A stretch of DNA of 64,000 nt from Planctomycetales bacterium (GTDB lineage Bacteria; Planctomycetota; Planctomycetia; Isosphaerales; Isosphaeraceae): the NCBI GenBank assembly GCA_027451885.1, contig DAIDHX010000179.1, forward strand, positions 1-64,000, written 5' to 3'. Positions 17,415 through 25,890 of the stretch are shown piece after piece. The notes under the pieces are model-generated. The model was given only the letters and a program-made list of their open reading frames with translations. It was not told the DNA's origin and made no database searches. The position numbers were made by a program, and so were the translations under genes. The first letter of the stretch is position 1, and the number at the start of each line of letters is the position of its first letter.

Positions 17415-19025
17415 TCATCCTTTCTGCTCGACTTGCCGGGTGAGCGAGGGAAGACTCGATTCGCCCGTACCTCGATCCAGGAATTTTACCGCCGCGGTCA
17501 TGACCAGTTCCTCCGTGGCAAGGGCGCGGGGAATATCCGCCGTGATTCGGCCTTCGCAGAGTACCAGGATGCGATCGGCCACGGCCAGCAGCTCCGGCAG
17601 CTCGCTCGAGGTCATGATGACTGCGCGTCCTTCGCGCGCCAGCTTGCGAATGAGCTCGTAGATCTCGGCCTTGGCGCCAACATCAACACCCCGTGTGGGC
17701 TCGTCCAGCAAGAGCAGCCGGGGCTCGGTGAGCAGCCAGCGGGCCAGGATGCATTTCTGCTGGTTGCCACCGGAGAGGCTTGTAATCAAGGCTTTTCTGC
17801 CGGCGGTTTTGATTGCGAGGTCCGCGATCGAGCGATCGACCGCGCTGCGCTCGCTTTTGGGATTCACGAACGGCCCGATCGTGAGCCGGGCGAGCCGGGT
17901 CAGCGTGATGTTCTCGGCGACGGTCATTTCCGCGAACAGGCCGAGTGATTTTCGGTCCTCGGTGACGAGCGCGAGCCCGGCCCTGGCGGCTTCGGCGGGG
18001 TGGCGGAAGTGGGCGGGCTGTCCTTCGAGTTTGATCGCCCCTCGTGGGGCTTCGAGGGATGCGCCGAAGAGCGCTTCGAGGAGCTCGGTACGCCCGGAGC
18101 CAAGCAAACCCGCGACTCCGAGTACCTCGCCCGAGCGGACGCGGAAGCAGAGATCCTGAAGCGCGGGGCGGCCGCTGCCGGCCGGACTTGCGAGCGACAG
18201 GCCCTCGACCTCGAGCAAATCCGGGCCGTAGGTTTGGGTGGGGTCGTGGTGGAACTCCGCGATCTGGCGCCCGACCATGGCGCGGACGATTGCATCGGGC
18301 GTGGTCTCTGACCGGGTCGTGCTCGTTACAAAACGCCCATCGCGGAGCACGGTCACGCGATCCGACAGCGTGAAGACCTCGTTCATTTTGTGGCTGATAT
18401 AGAGCACCGCCGCGCCCGAGCGCTTGAGATCGCCGATGACGCGAAAGAGCCGGTCGACCTCGGCGTCGGAAAGGGCGGAGGTTGGCTCGTCCATGATCAC
18501 CACGGCTGCGTCAAAGGCGATTGCCTTGGCGATTTCGACCATCTGCTGGTCGCCGATCCGCAGGTCGCAGACCCTGGCACGGGGCGAGATGGATGCCCCC
18601 AGGCGTTCAAAGAGCGTGCGTGCGCGTGCTTCCATGCCGCGATCGTCGAGCCAGCCGAACCAGCCCCCTTTCACCTGTTCCCGGCCGAGAAAGATATTGG
18701 CCGCGGCCGTGAGCTCGGGCACCAGGTTGAGCTCCTGGTGGATGATCCGGACCCCGGCGTCCTCGGCTTCGCGTGTGCCTGAGAAGCGCTCGGGCGCACC
18801 CCGGAGCACGATTTCGCCTTCGTAGTCGACAATCGCGCCGGCCAGAATTTTCATGAGCGTGCTTTTGCCCGCTCCGTTCTCCCCGCACAAGGCGTGGACC
18901 TCGCCGGCGTGGACCTCGATTGAAACGCCGTCGAGCGCCCGGGCTCCGCCAAAGCTCTTGCCAATCGCGCGCATCACGAGCAGCGGTTCGGAGGGAGACA
19001 CGGCAGCGTGGGGCGTGGTACTCAT
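17415..19025 (-). CDS. Sugar ABC transporter, tandem ATPase subunit of the RbsA/MglA family
   Basis: About 536 residues with two nucleotide-binding domains, as in RbsA, XylG and MglA. The first has Walker A GENGAGKST near 50-58, an atypical signature (LRIGDQQMVEIAKA) and Walker B VVIMDEPTSAL. The second has the degenerate Walker A GLLGSGRTE that marks this family, signature LSGGNQQK near 435 and LLLDEPTRGVD. It would power import of a pentose, hexose or related ligand with two permease subunits and a periplasmic binding protein, none of which is in this window. ATG 19025 is chosen because family homology begins about 14 residues later; an upstream extension to 19193 reads as noise. FG-GAP and methyltransferase genes follow directly. 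Confidence 0.88.
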   Translation of the reverse strand: MSTTPHAAVSPSEPLLVMRAIGKSFGGARALDGVSIEVHAGEVHALCGENGAGKSTLMKILAGAIVDYEGEIVLRGAPERFSGTREAEDAGVRIIHQELNLVPELTAAANIFLGREQVKGGWFGWLDDRGMEARARTLFERLGASISPRARVCDLRIGDQQMVEIAKAIAFDAAVVIMDEPTSALSDAEVDRLFRVIGDLKRSGAAVLYISHKMNEVFTLSDRVTVLRDGRFVTSTTRSETTPDAIVRAMVGRQIAEFHHDPTQTYGPDLLEVEGLSLASPAGSGRPALQDLCFRVRSGEVLGVAGLLGSGRTELLEALFGASLEAPRGAIKLEGQPAHFRHPAEAARAGLALVTEDRKSLGLFAEMTVAENITLTRLARLTIGPFVNPKSERSAVDRSIADLAIKTAGRKALITSLSGGNQQKCILARWLLTEPRLLLLDEPTRGVDVGAKAEIYELIRKLAREGRAVIMTSSELPELLAVADRILVLCEGRITADIPRALATEELVMTAAVKFLDRGTGESSLPSLTRQVEQKG

Positions 19026-19238
19026 GCGTTGTTCGGCTTGCCTCGCCAGCGGGATGGAGCTCGACGACCGATGCTCATGGTACGCCGCCAGCCGCGGGAT
19101 CGGAAGACGCAGGCTCCGGTGTATCTCGGAGTCGTCCCAAACCTTGCCACGCGAGGCTGGACCGCCGCGAACGCCCGTGCGTACGATACGCATCTTTCCT
19201 GGCCGCGATGAATTCGTCCCAGCCGTGAGACATGCGCT

Positions 19239-19694
19239 GTGAGATCACGCGTTGTCGCGTATCCGTGCACGACCTGCCGCGCGCCCTTGCGCTTCGATTG
19301 GATGCAATGGCGGGGCTGGGTCCGCTGCCCGCGCTGCGGCGTTGCTTCACTGCCTCCTGAACCGCTGGAATTCGACACGGACCGTGATCACGGCGACGCG
19401 TCCGAGACCGGCCGTGGACCCGAGCCCTCGCCAGACCACATCGGCGATTCCGCAACGCGTTCTGCTCCCGTGAACGAGTCCCAGCCGGGCAGCTACCGCG
19501 GTCTGCTGATCGCGGGCCTGATCCTGAGACTCTTTCTCGCGCTCATCGCGTTCCTCGACGGAATGTCCACGGCAGACTGGATATTCCGTGTCATCGCGGT
19601 GATCCTCGCCGTGTTGCTTTTTGTGCGCCGGAAGCCAAGCACCCGCGCGGGGCGAACCGCGGGCGAGGATCGCGTGCCCGACCAGGGCGCATGA
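19239..19694 (+). CDS. Small membrane protein with N-terminal zinc ribbon
   Basis: 151 residues. Two CxxC pairs (YPCTTCRAP at about 9-12 and VRCPRCGVA at about 29-32) form a zinc-ribbon knuckle; a charged linker of about 50 residues follows, then two hydrophobic segments (LLIAGLILRLFLALIAF and WIFRVIAVILAVLLFV) and a basic tail. Planctomycetes have many such zinc-ribbon plus transmembrane proteins of unknown function. It is divergent from the ABC transporter operon, leaving about 210 bases for promoters. No enzyme motif is visible. Confidence 0.7.
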   Translation: MRSRVVAYPCTTCRAPLRFDWMQWRGWVRCPRCGVASLPPEPLEFDTDRDHGDASETGRGPEPSPDHIGDSATRSAPVNESQPGSYRGLLIAGLILRLFLALIAFLDGMSTADWIFRVIAVILAVLLFVRRKPSTRAGRTAGEDRVPDQGA

Positions 19695-19838
19695 CGCGTG
19701 CGAATCTGGGCCGATTGCGTTTCCAGAAGCGGATCGACATAATCCGGAACCGGCCGCTCGGGATCGGGCGCATGCGGCAACGAGCCCGCACGAGCCGGCT
19801 TCACATCGAACGTTCACAAATTAAGGGAGTGGTGCGCG

Positions 19839-20309
19839 ATGGCGAGCTGGTCAAGTCGGAGATGGTTGCGATTGGATTCGGGGCTTGGCGTTCTCCTGGC
19901 GGCGCTGGTGGCCGTGGGGGCGTCGGCGTTTCAGGCTGGTGCAGTCCCGGTGGACGAAAAGTCCAGGGCGGATGTCATCAAGTCGTTCCAGGGGGACTGG
20001 GGCTCAGGCGAAGAAGGCATTGAGTCGAAGTGGTCGTTCGACGGCGAGACCGTCAAGACCATGGTCGCCGGGATGGACTACACGTCAAAACTCGTGATCG
20101 ATCCTGCGGCCAAGCCCCATCCCACGCTCGATCTGAAGATCGAGGACGGACCGGAAGAAGCGAAGGGCAAGGTTTCGAAGGCGATCTACAAGCTCGAAGG
20201 CGACAAGCTGACGATCTGCGTGGCCATGCCCGGGCTCGATCGCCCCAAGGATTTCGAGCAGGTCGAGGACCAGTGCTACCTCTTCCAGCTCACCCGGGAT
20301 AAGAAATAA
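19839..20309 (+). CDS. TIGR03067 domain exported protein
   Basis: 156 residues starting at ATG 19839 with GGGAG about nine bases upstream. Residues 1-35 hold a signal peptide (LRLDSGLGVLLAALVAVGASAFQAGA). The mature domain shows the planctomycete TIGR03067 pattern: SFQGDWGSGEEG at the start, TSKLVIDPAAKPHPTLDL in the middle, then AIYKLEGDKLTICVAMPG and RPKDFE near the end. This family is hugely expanded in planctomycetes and acidobacteria; its role is unknown and it is often compared to lipocalin-like beta barrels. Single-gene unit. Confidence 0.85.
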   Translation: MASWSSRRWLRLDSGLGVLLAALVAVGASAFQAGAVPVDEKSRADVIKSFQGDWGSGEEGIESKWSFDGETVKTMVAGMDYTSKLVIDPAAKPHPTLDLKIEDGPEEAKGKVSKAIYKLEGDKLTICVAMPGLDRPKDFEQVEDQCYLFQLTRDKK

Positions 20310-20360
20310 TCACGTTCTTGCGAGTGCCGCGCCGATTCCCGGGACGCATCAACGCGCGTC

Positions 20361-22028
20361 TTAATCAGACTCGCGGAAAAGGATCTTGAGATCGCCCCGG
20401 GCTCGGCCAGGCTTGAACCATTTCTCAGCGATCGACTCGAGCCCTCGATCTGACTTCCAGACCAGGAGCACGTCGATTTCGTCCACGTGTTTCTCCAGAA
20501 GCGCCCGCCATTTCTCAGCGCGATCGCCGGCCTCGGACTCGCCTTCCATGATCGAGATGCGTTCCAGGTCGCCGGGCAAGGGCCTCTTGATGGATTTCTT
20601 GAACTGGACGGGGAAGTAATAGTGCGAGGTTTCGTAGTCGCTCCAGATGATGTTCCCGGCGTCGACTCCCACCCAGCTATCGGCGTGCAAGATCGGGTTG
20701 GCGCGGAACCGTGATCGCGTGCGCACGAGGAGCGTCGCCACGCGCTGACCCTCCCCGACATCGCTCCGTGCCTGAATAAACCAGGAGGTTGTCTGATCGC
20801 AGTACAGGGCGTAGTCCCAAACCAGAGCAGACTGCACGAGGAGAGCGAAAACCAGGGCGCCGGCGGCGGCCTTGCCTGCCTTGCCGGTGTCAAGATCGAG
20901 AATGGGCACAAGCGCGACGAGGCCGAGCAGGAGCACGCGGTGGGGCAAATACTGGCCGTGTGCGGCGCCGAGGGAGTCTGGCAAGATCAACCCCAGGAGA
21001 AACAGGAAGCCTGCGAGCGCGGCCCATCCCTCGCGTCCTGGCGCTTTTGGCGCGTGCATGCGCCCGTACCACCAGCAAGCGAGGGCAATGCTGAGCCAGA
21101 CCGCGGGCGCGAAGAGCGCGTAGAGCTTCGAGACGTGGTCCGTGAACGGGAGGCCGTCCTTGATGGCGATGGTGATCGGATCGATCGCGGAGAGCCGCTC
21201 GGCCCAGCCCGTGGGTGACCAGGGGGTCTTGAGATGCTCCCATTCCGGGTGCATCGCCCCGCCGCTACGGGAGATTCTGAGATAGACAATTCCGAGAGCC
21301 AGGACCGGCGGCATCGCAACGCCGGTTCGAATCAGGCGTGAGAAACGCATTCGTGCCGAGGCGGGTTCACCGCTGGATGCGGGGGCGAAGAGCGCGAGAA
21401 TCCCCAGGCCGAACAGCGTGATGCCGAGACTCACGAGGTGGCAGAAATAGCCAGCGACGAGCAAGAGCGCCAGAATCGCGATGCGGAGGGGCGAGAGCGC
21501 ATCTCGGTAAGTCCACCAGTATCCGAGCGTGATGGGGAAGAGACAGGCGCCTAGCACGAAGCTTGTGAAGCCCATGATCCAGGTGAAGTTGATGGCGAGC
21601 AGGACGGAGGCAACAGCCGTGAAGGGGAGTCCGCGCGCGCCTGCGGTGCGTGTTCTGAGCCAGAACACGCTGGCGGCGAAGCCGGCGAAGGTGACGGTTG
21701 TCATGACCCGGTCGGCGAACCAGGCGGGGAAAACCGAGACCAGGAGAGCCAGGGTGGCATGTCCGGTCCAGTTGGGGATGGGGTCCCAGTGGACCTCGAA
21801 GGTCTCGGCGAGGGGTGATGAACCGCCAAGGACCGCCGCCAGGATCTGGGCGTTATAAAGGTGCGCGGGCCCGTCCTGGGTTGAGAATGCCTGCGCATAC
21901 CAGATGGCGAGCAGGACAGGGGCGGCAGCCATTCCCAGGATCAACCAGCCGCGGCGGAGCTGCCGCGCAGGGGTGATGTTTGCGGCCTGGGTCTCGCTGC
22001 GCTCTATGCTACTTCCGAGTCCAGCCAC
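20361..22028 (-). CDS. Polytopic membrane protein of unknown function
   Basis: About 555 residues from GTG 22028, which has AAGGA six bases upstream; a frame to 22283 exists but the extra part is arginine/serine-rich and unlike a protein. Around ten transmembrane helices run from residue ~25 to ~420, with a soluble C-terminal domain of about 130 residues (near SDYETSHYYFPVQF). The motif STQDGPAHLYNAQIL in the first extracytoplasmic loop is typical of large planctomycete and proteobacterial membrane proteins that resemble PMT/ArnT-type glycosyltransferases; the acidic DGPAH could be a catalytic or metal site. I cannot assign a substrate. Divergent from zwf with a 535-base gap. Confidence 0.7.
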   Translation of the reverse strand: MAGLGSSIERSETQAANITPARQLRRGWLILGMAAAPVLLAIWYAQAFSTQDGPAHLYNAQILAAVLGGSSPLAETFEVHWDPIPNWTGHATLALLVSVFPAWFADRVMTTVTFAGFAASVFWLRTRTAGARGLPFTAVASVLLAINFTWIMGFTSFVLGACLFPITLGYWWTYRDALSPLRIAILALLLVAGYFCHLVSLGITLFGLGILALFAPASSGEPASARMRFSRLIRTGVAMPPVLALGIVYLRISRSGGAMHPEWEHLKTPWSPTGWAERLSAIDPITIAIKDGLPFTDHVSKLYALFAPAVWLSIALACWWYGRMHAPKAPGREGWAALAGFLFLLGLILPDSLGAAHGQYLPHRVLLLGLVALVPILDLDTGKAGKAAAGALVFALLVQSALVWDYALYCDQTTSWFIQARSDVGEGQRVATLLVRTRSRFRANPILHADSWVGVDAGNIIWSDYETSHYYFPVQFKKSIKRPLPGDLERISIMEGESEAGDRAEKWRALLEKHVDEIDVLLVWKSDRGLESIAEKWFKPGRARGDLKILFRESD

Positions 22029-22563
22029 TTCGATCCTTCGCGGATAGTTTGGCTCGACCGCGGGAAAGGCCCATCCTTGACCATCGCGGCTGCGAGCGAC
22101 TCTCCCGGACCGGCCGGATCGCGAGGCAGCCTTGCGGCCATGACCTCGGAGTGAGCCGGACGGCCCGGGATCGGGGGCGTGACGAACGGACTGACGACCG
22201 TCGGTTGTACCAGGAGCGGACGAAAACTCGGACGAATCTCCGCCGATCTCCTTGACACGATCGCGGCCGCTGTTGTGCGGCAAGGTCCAAAATCAAGTTC
22301 AACCCGCTCCACGCTCACGCGAGGAGAGTCACCGGGCATCAAGATGGCCCGGCCTGGCGTTAGGGAGACTATAACGCACGATCCCGGGCCGCGCCAAAAA
22401 AAAACGAACGGCCGGAAAAAGCTCGCGACGAGCTTGACATGGCCTCTTGATCCGCAGCGCCCCGCCGATGATACTTCGCCATGCTCAAATCGTGGATCGA
22501 CCCTGGGCCCGCCGTTCGAGAGGCGTTCTCAAAGGCGCCGACCCCGAATCCGAGGACGTTCTC
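22029..22563. other. Divergent intergenic region between the membrane protein and zwf
   Basis: About 535 bases with only noise frames; it must carry both divergent promoters. A run of nine A residues near 22398-22406 and a TTGACA at 22434-22439 are visible, but no matching -10 box at normal spacing is seen. Confidence 0.4.
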
Positions 22564-24111
22564 ATGTCTCTTGCCGCCGATCCCGAGTCGAATCCCCTCC
22601 TCGAGGCGCTCCCGACCACCCGGGCCGCCGCACCCTGCGCGGTCGTGCTGTTCGGCGTCACAGGCGACCTGGCGCACCGCAAGCTCATGCCCGCGCTCTT
22701 CGAGCACGCGCGGGCTGGGCGCTTGCCCGCGGACTTCGCCATCGTCGGCTTCGCACGCCGTGAATGGACCGATCACGACTTCCGCGCCGATTACGAACCC
22801 GTGCTCGCCAAACGTGGCGGCCGCGATTTTGCCGAGGTCTGGGCCCGATTCGCACCCCGACTCGTCTTCGCTCCCGGAAAGTTCGACGACATCGAGTCCT
22901 ATCACAATCTGCGCAAAACGCTCGATCGGCTCGACCAGACACACGGCACCGCGGGCAACCGCGTTTTTTATCTCGCGGTCTCGCCTGAGTATTTCGCGCC
23001 CATCATCACGCGCCTGGGCGAAGCCGGGCTCATCTACCCTCGCCGCCAGGAGACGCCGTTCAGCCGTGTCGTGATTGAGAAACCCTTCGGCCACGACCTG
23101 GCCACCGCCCACGCGCTCAATCGCGACGTCTCCCAGGTTCTCGATGAAAACCAGGTCTATCGCATCGATCACTACCTGGGCAAGGAAACGGTCCAGAACA
23201 TCCTGGCCCTGCGTTTCGGGAATAGCATCTTCGAGCCGATCTGGAATCGGCGCCACGTTCGGTCGGTTCAACTAGTCGTCGCGGAGGAGGTCGGCATGCC
23301 TGGCGGCCGCGGCGGTTACTACGACACGTCGGGCGCGCTTCGGGACATGGTGCAAAACCACATGATGCAGCTCCTTTCGCTGGTGGCGATGGAGCCGCCG
23401 GCCGATCTCTCGGCTGACGCCGTGCGCAATGAGAAGGTGAAGGTGCTCGAATCGCTCCCGCGCTGGTCGGCCGGCGACGTCTATCGCAACGTGGTTCGCG
23501 CCCAGTACACAAACGGCTCGATGCAAGGCGAGGAGGTTGTTGGCTACCACCAGGAAAAAGGCGTCGCGTCTGACTCGACCACCGAGACCTATGTGGCGAT
23601 CCGGCTCGAGCTCAACAACTGGCGGTGGGCGGGCGTGCCGTTCTTGCTTCGGACCGGTAAGCGGCTGCCCAAACGCGCGACGGAGATCGCCATCCAGTTC
23701 GACAAGCCCCCGACCGCGCTTTTCGAGCCTGAGGACGGCAGCCTTGGCGGCGCGAATGAGCTTGTGCTGCGGATTCAGCCCGACGAGGGTGCAAGCCTGC
23801 GGTTCGAGGCCAAGGTGCCCGGCTCGCGTAGAAGGCTCCAGGCGGTGCGGATGGACTTTCGCTACGGCGCGGCCTTTGCCACGCCCAGCCCCGAAGCCTA
23901 CGAGCGGCTCCTGCTCGATGTGATGCTCGGCGATCCCACGCTCTTCACGCGCACCGACGAGGTTGAAAGCGCCTGGCGGTTCGTGTCGCAAATTCACGAG
24001 GCCTGGGCGCAGCCGGGCGCGCCCTTGCCTGACCTCTATCCCGCCGGCTCCTACGGCCCGGCCTCGGCCGATCGCCTGATCGAGGACGTTGGCCGCTGGC
24101 GCAGGCTCTGA
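22564..24111 (+). CDS. zwf: Glucose-6-phosphate 1-dehydrogenase
   Basis: About 515 residues from ATG 22564 (GAGGA seven bases upstream); an in-frame extension to 22447 is not needed by the family. It oxidises glucose 6-phosphate to 6-phosphogluconolactone with NAD(P), the first step of the oxidative pentose phosphate pathway, in the cytoplasm. Visible motifs: dinucleotide-binding GVTGDLAHRKLMPAL at 31-45, EKPFGHD near 172 and the substrate/catalytic RIDHYLGKE near 200-208. Length is normal. opcA follows after 48 bases on the same strand, a pairing known from cyanobacteria, actinobacteria and planctomycetes, where OpcA promotes activity of the dehydrogenase. Confidence 0.96.
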   Translation: MSLAADPESNPLLEALPTTRAAAPCAVVLFGVTGDLAHRKLMPALFEHARAGRLPADFAIVGFARREWTDHDFRADYEPVLAKRGGRDFAEVWARFAPRLVFAPGKFDDIESYHNLRKTLDRLDQTHGTAGNRVFYLAVSPEYFAPIITRLGEAGLIYPRRQETPFSRVVIEKPFGHDLATAHALNRDVSQVLDENQVYRIDHYLGKETVQNILALRFGNSIFEPIWNRRHVRSVQLVVAEEVGMPGGRGGYYDTSGALRDMVQNHMMQLLSLVAMEPPADLSADAVRNEKVKVLESLPRWSAGDVYRNVVRAQYTNGSMQGEEVVGYHQEKGVASDSTTETYVAIRLELNNWRWAGVPFLLRTGKRLPKRATEIAIQFDKPPTALFEPEDGSLGGANELVLRIQPDEGASLRFEAKVPGSRRRLQAVRMDFRYGAAFATPSPEAYERLLLDVMLGDPTLFTRTDEVESAWRFVSQIHEAWAQPGAPLPDLYPAGSYGPASADRLIEDVGRWRRL

Positions 24112-24159
24112 ACCCCCACTCCGCACTCAATCGCTGAATCCAATGGCAGGGAGCGTTCC

Positions 24160-25323
24160 ATGACCGCTCAACAATCGAGCCCGTTCCTGGACGGCACCGG
24201 TGTATCCGTTGCGCTTGGCGACATCGAGGCCGAGCTCCTGCGTCTGTGGGGCCCAGCCGCGGTTGAGGCGGGCGGCGACGCGGACGAGTCGAATGTCACG
24301 CGGGTGGTCCTCGCGAACCTGCTTGTCGAGGTGCTTGAGGACCCGCGCAGGGTCTCCGGTGTACTTGAGACGGTGATGGCGCGCCATCCTTGCCGTGCGA
24401 TCGTGCTGCGCCCTGGGGCATCCGCCCCCAGGCGCATTGAGGCCGATGTCTCAGCTCTCTGTCATCTACCCGCGCCGGGGCTGCCCCAGGTGTGCTCCGA
24501 GCAGATCAACTTGCGCACCGGCGCGGAAGCAGCCGGCCTGCTCCCAGGCGCGGTACGCCCGCTTCTGGAATCCGACCTGCCGCTTATCCTCTGGTGGACG
24601 AGCGATCCCTCGGGCCGCGTTGAACTCTTCCACCAGCTCGCGCACGAAGCCACGCGCATCATCGTCGATCTGCCCGACCCCGCACCCGCGCGTGCGATTG
24701 CCACCGCGCTCGACCGCGCGATCCACCCTTACAGCCGCGACGCCGTCTGGTTCACGGCCACAAGCTGGCGTACCTTGCTCGCCCAGCTCTTTGATCCTTC
24801 GTGCTTGAAGGACGCGCTTGGCCGCATCGCGCGCGTGGATGTCGAGGTGGAATCACCCGACTCCAGCCGGCCGCCCCGCGCGGGCGTGTGGCTCGCGGCA
24901 TGGCTGGCAGGCCAGCTCGGCTGGAACCCGTTCGGCAAGCCCGCCGTCGAACGCTCGAGCTCGGAATGCAGGCTCGATGCCAGCTTTCACGCGGGCCACG
25001 GCGTCGTGAGTGCAGCGGTGCTCTGGCGCACGAATCCCGATCTTGCCCTGGCCGCTCCCCGGATCGTCGCCGTCACACTCACTTGCCAGGGAATCGACGG
25101 CGACACGACGATTCATCTGGCACGCACCCGCGCGGATTCCCCGGCCGTGCGCGTTGACGTCACCACTCCCACGGCATGCCATCTGCCTCGCCTGGTGGAA
25201 GCGCCCGAACCCGACCAGACGCTCTGCATCGCCGCCGCGCTTGAATCATCGCGCACCGACCCCCCATTCGACCGGGCCCGCCCGATCGCGCTCTGGATGC
25301 TCGAGGCCGGCGAGCCGGCCTAG
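24160..25323 (+). CDS. opcA: Glucose-6-phosphate dehydrogenase assembly protein OpcA
   Basis: 387 residues. It has the OpcA layout: an N-terminal helical segment (VALGDIEAELLRLWG), NVTRVVLANLLVEV near 45-58, a HPCRAIVLRP strand near 90-99, LLESDLPLILWWTSDP near 135-150 and a less conserved C-terminal half. OpcA acts as an allosteric effector or assembly factor for the Zwf enzyme just upstream, as shown in cyanobacteria. It lies 48 bases after zwf in the same direction, so co-transcription is expected. It converges on nikR with only six bases between stops and no room for a separate terminator. Confidence 0.9.
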   Translation: MTAQQSSPFLDGTGVSVALGDIEAELLRLWGPAAVEAGGDADESNVTRVVLANLLVEVLEDPRRVSGVLETVMARHPCRAIVLRPGASAPRRIEADVSALCHLPAPGLPQVCSEQINLRTGAEAAGLLPGAVRPLLESDLPLILWWTSDPSGRVELFHQLAHEATRIIVDLPDPAPARAIATALDRAIHPYSRDAVWFTATSWRTLLAQLFDPSCLKDALGRIARVDVEVESPDSSRPPRAGVWLAAWLAGQLGWNPFGKPAVERSSSECRLDASFHAGHGVVSAAVLWRTNPDLALAAPRIVAVTLTCQGIDGDTTIHLARTRADSPAVRVDVTTPTACHLPRLVEAPEPDQTLCIAAALESSRTDPPFDRARPIALWMLEAGEPA

Positions 25324-25329
25324 CCCAGG

Positions 25330-25824
25330 CTAATCATGTCGATGCGGGTGAACGTGCCGCCCCCTCGTGTGCTTATGGGGATGCGCGTGCTCTTGAGACG
25401 CGGAACCTGGAAGCGCCTTGGCCGAGGCCAGTACGAGCCGGCCGGTTTCCACGCCCCGCGTTCCAATCAGGTCATCGGCCAGGGAACGCACCAGCCCCGC
25501 CGGCCCGCGCAGCAGGATCACTTCCAGACAGCGCTCGTGATCCAGATGCACGTGCGTTGTTGTGACCACGCGCTCCAGGTGCTCGTGCTGAAGGTCAGTC
25601 AACCGTTTGGCGACCTGCGAGACGTGGTGGTCGTAGATGAGCGTGAGCACGCCCATGGCCTCGTTTTCATCATGGGTGACGGCTTCCTCAATGAGGGCGT
25701 CGCGCATCAGGGCGCGCACCGCGGCGCTGCGGTTGGGGTGGCTGTGAAGTGCGCGATAGCGGTCGAATCGCCGGAGCAATTCGCCGCCGATCGCCACGCT
25801 GAAGCGAACCAGGGAATCCTTCAT
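25330..25824 (-). CDS. nikR: Nickel-responsive transcriptional regulator NikR
   Basis: 164 residues from ATG 25824 (AGGAG eight bases upstream). N-terminal ribbon-helix-helix (VRFSVAIGGELLRRFD, then NRSAAVRALMRDALIEEA) and a C-terminal ACT-like nickel domain. The four nickel ligands of E. coli NikR (His76, His87, His89, Cys95) line up, offset by four, with His80, His91, His93 and Cys99, inside HVHLDHERCLE. As a tetramer it should bind DNA when loaded with Ni(II), usually repressing nickel import or controlling urease and hydrogenase genes; no such target is in the window. The last ~20 residues form an added histidine-rich tail (HAHPHKHTRGRHVHPHRH) not found in the E. coli protein, possibly extra metal buffering. 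Confidence 0.92.
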   Translation of the reverse strand: MKDSLVRFSVAIGGELLRRFDRYRALHSHPNRSAAVRALMRDALIEEAVTHDENEAMGVLTLIYDHHVSQVAKRLTDLQHEHLERVVTTTHVHLDHERCLEVILLRGPAGLVRSLADDLIGTRGVETGRLVLASAKALPGSASQEHAHPHKHTRGRHVHPHRHD

Positions 25825-25890
25825 GGGCAAAGCTCCTGGGCGGCCGATTGGGCGCGGGTGGAAACCGGACTCCCTGGCTCGCGGATGAGC

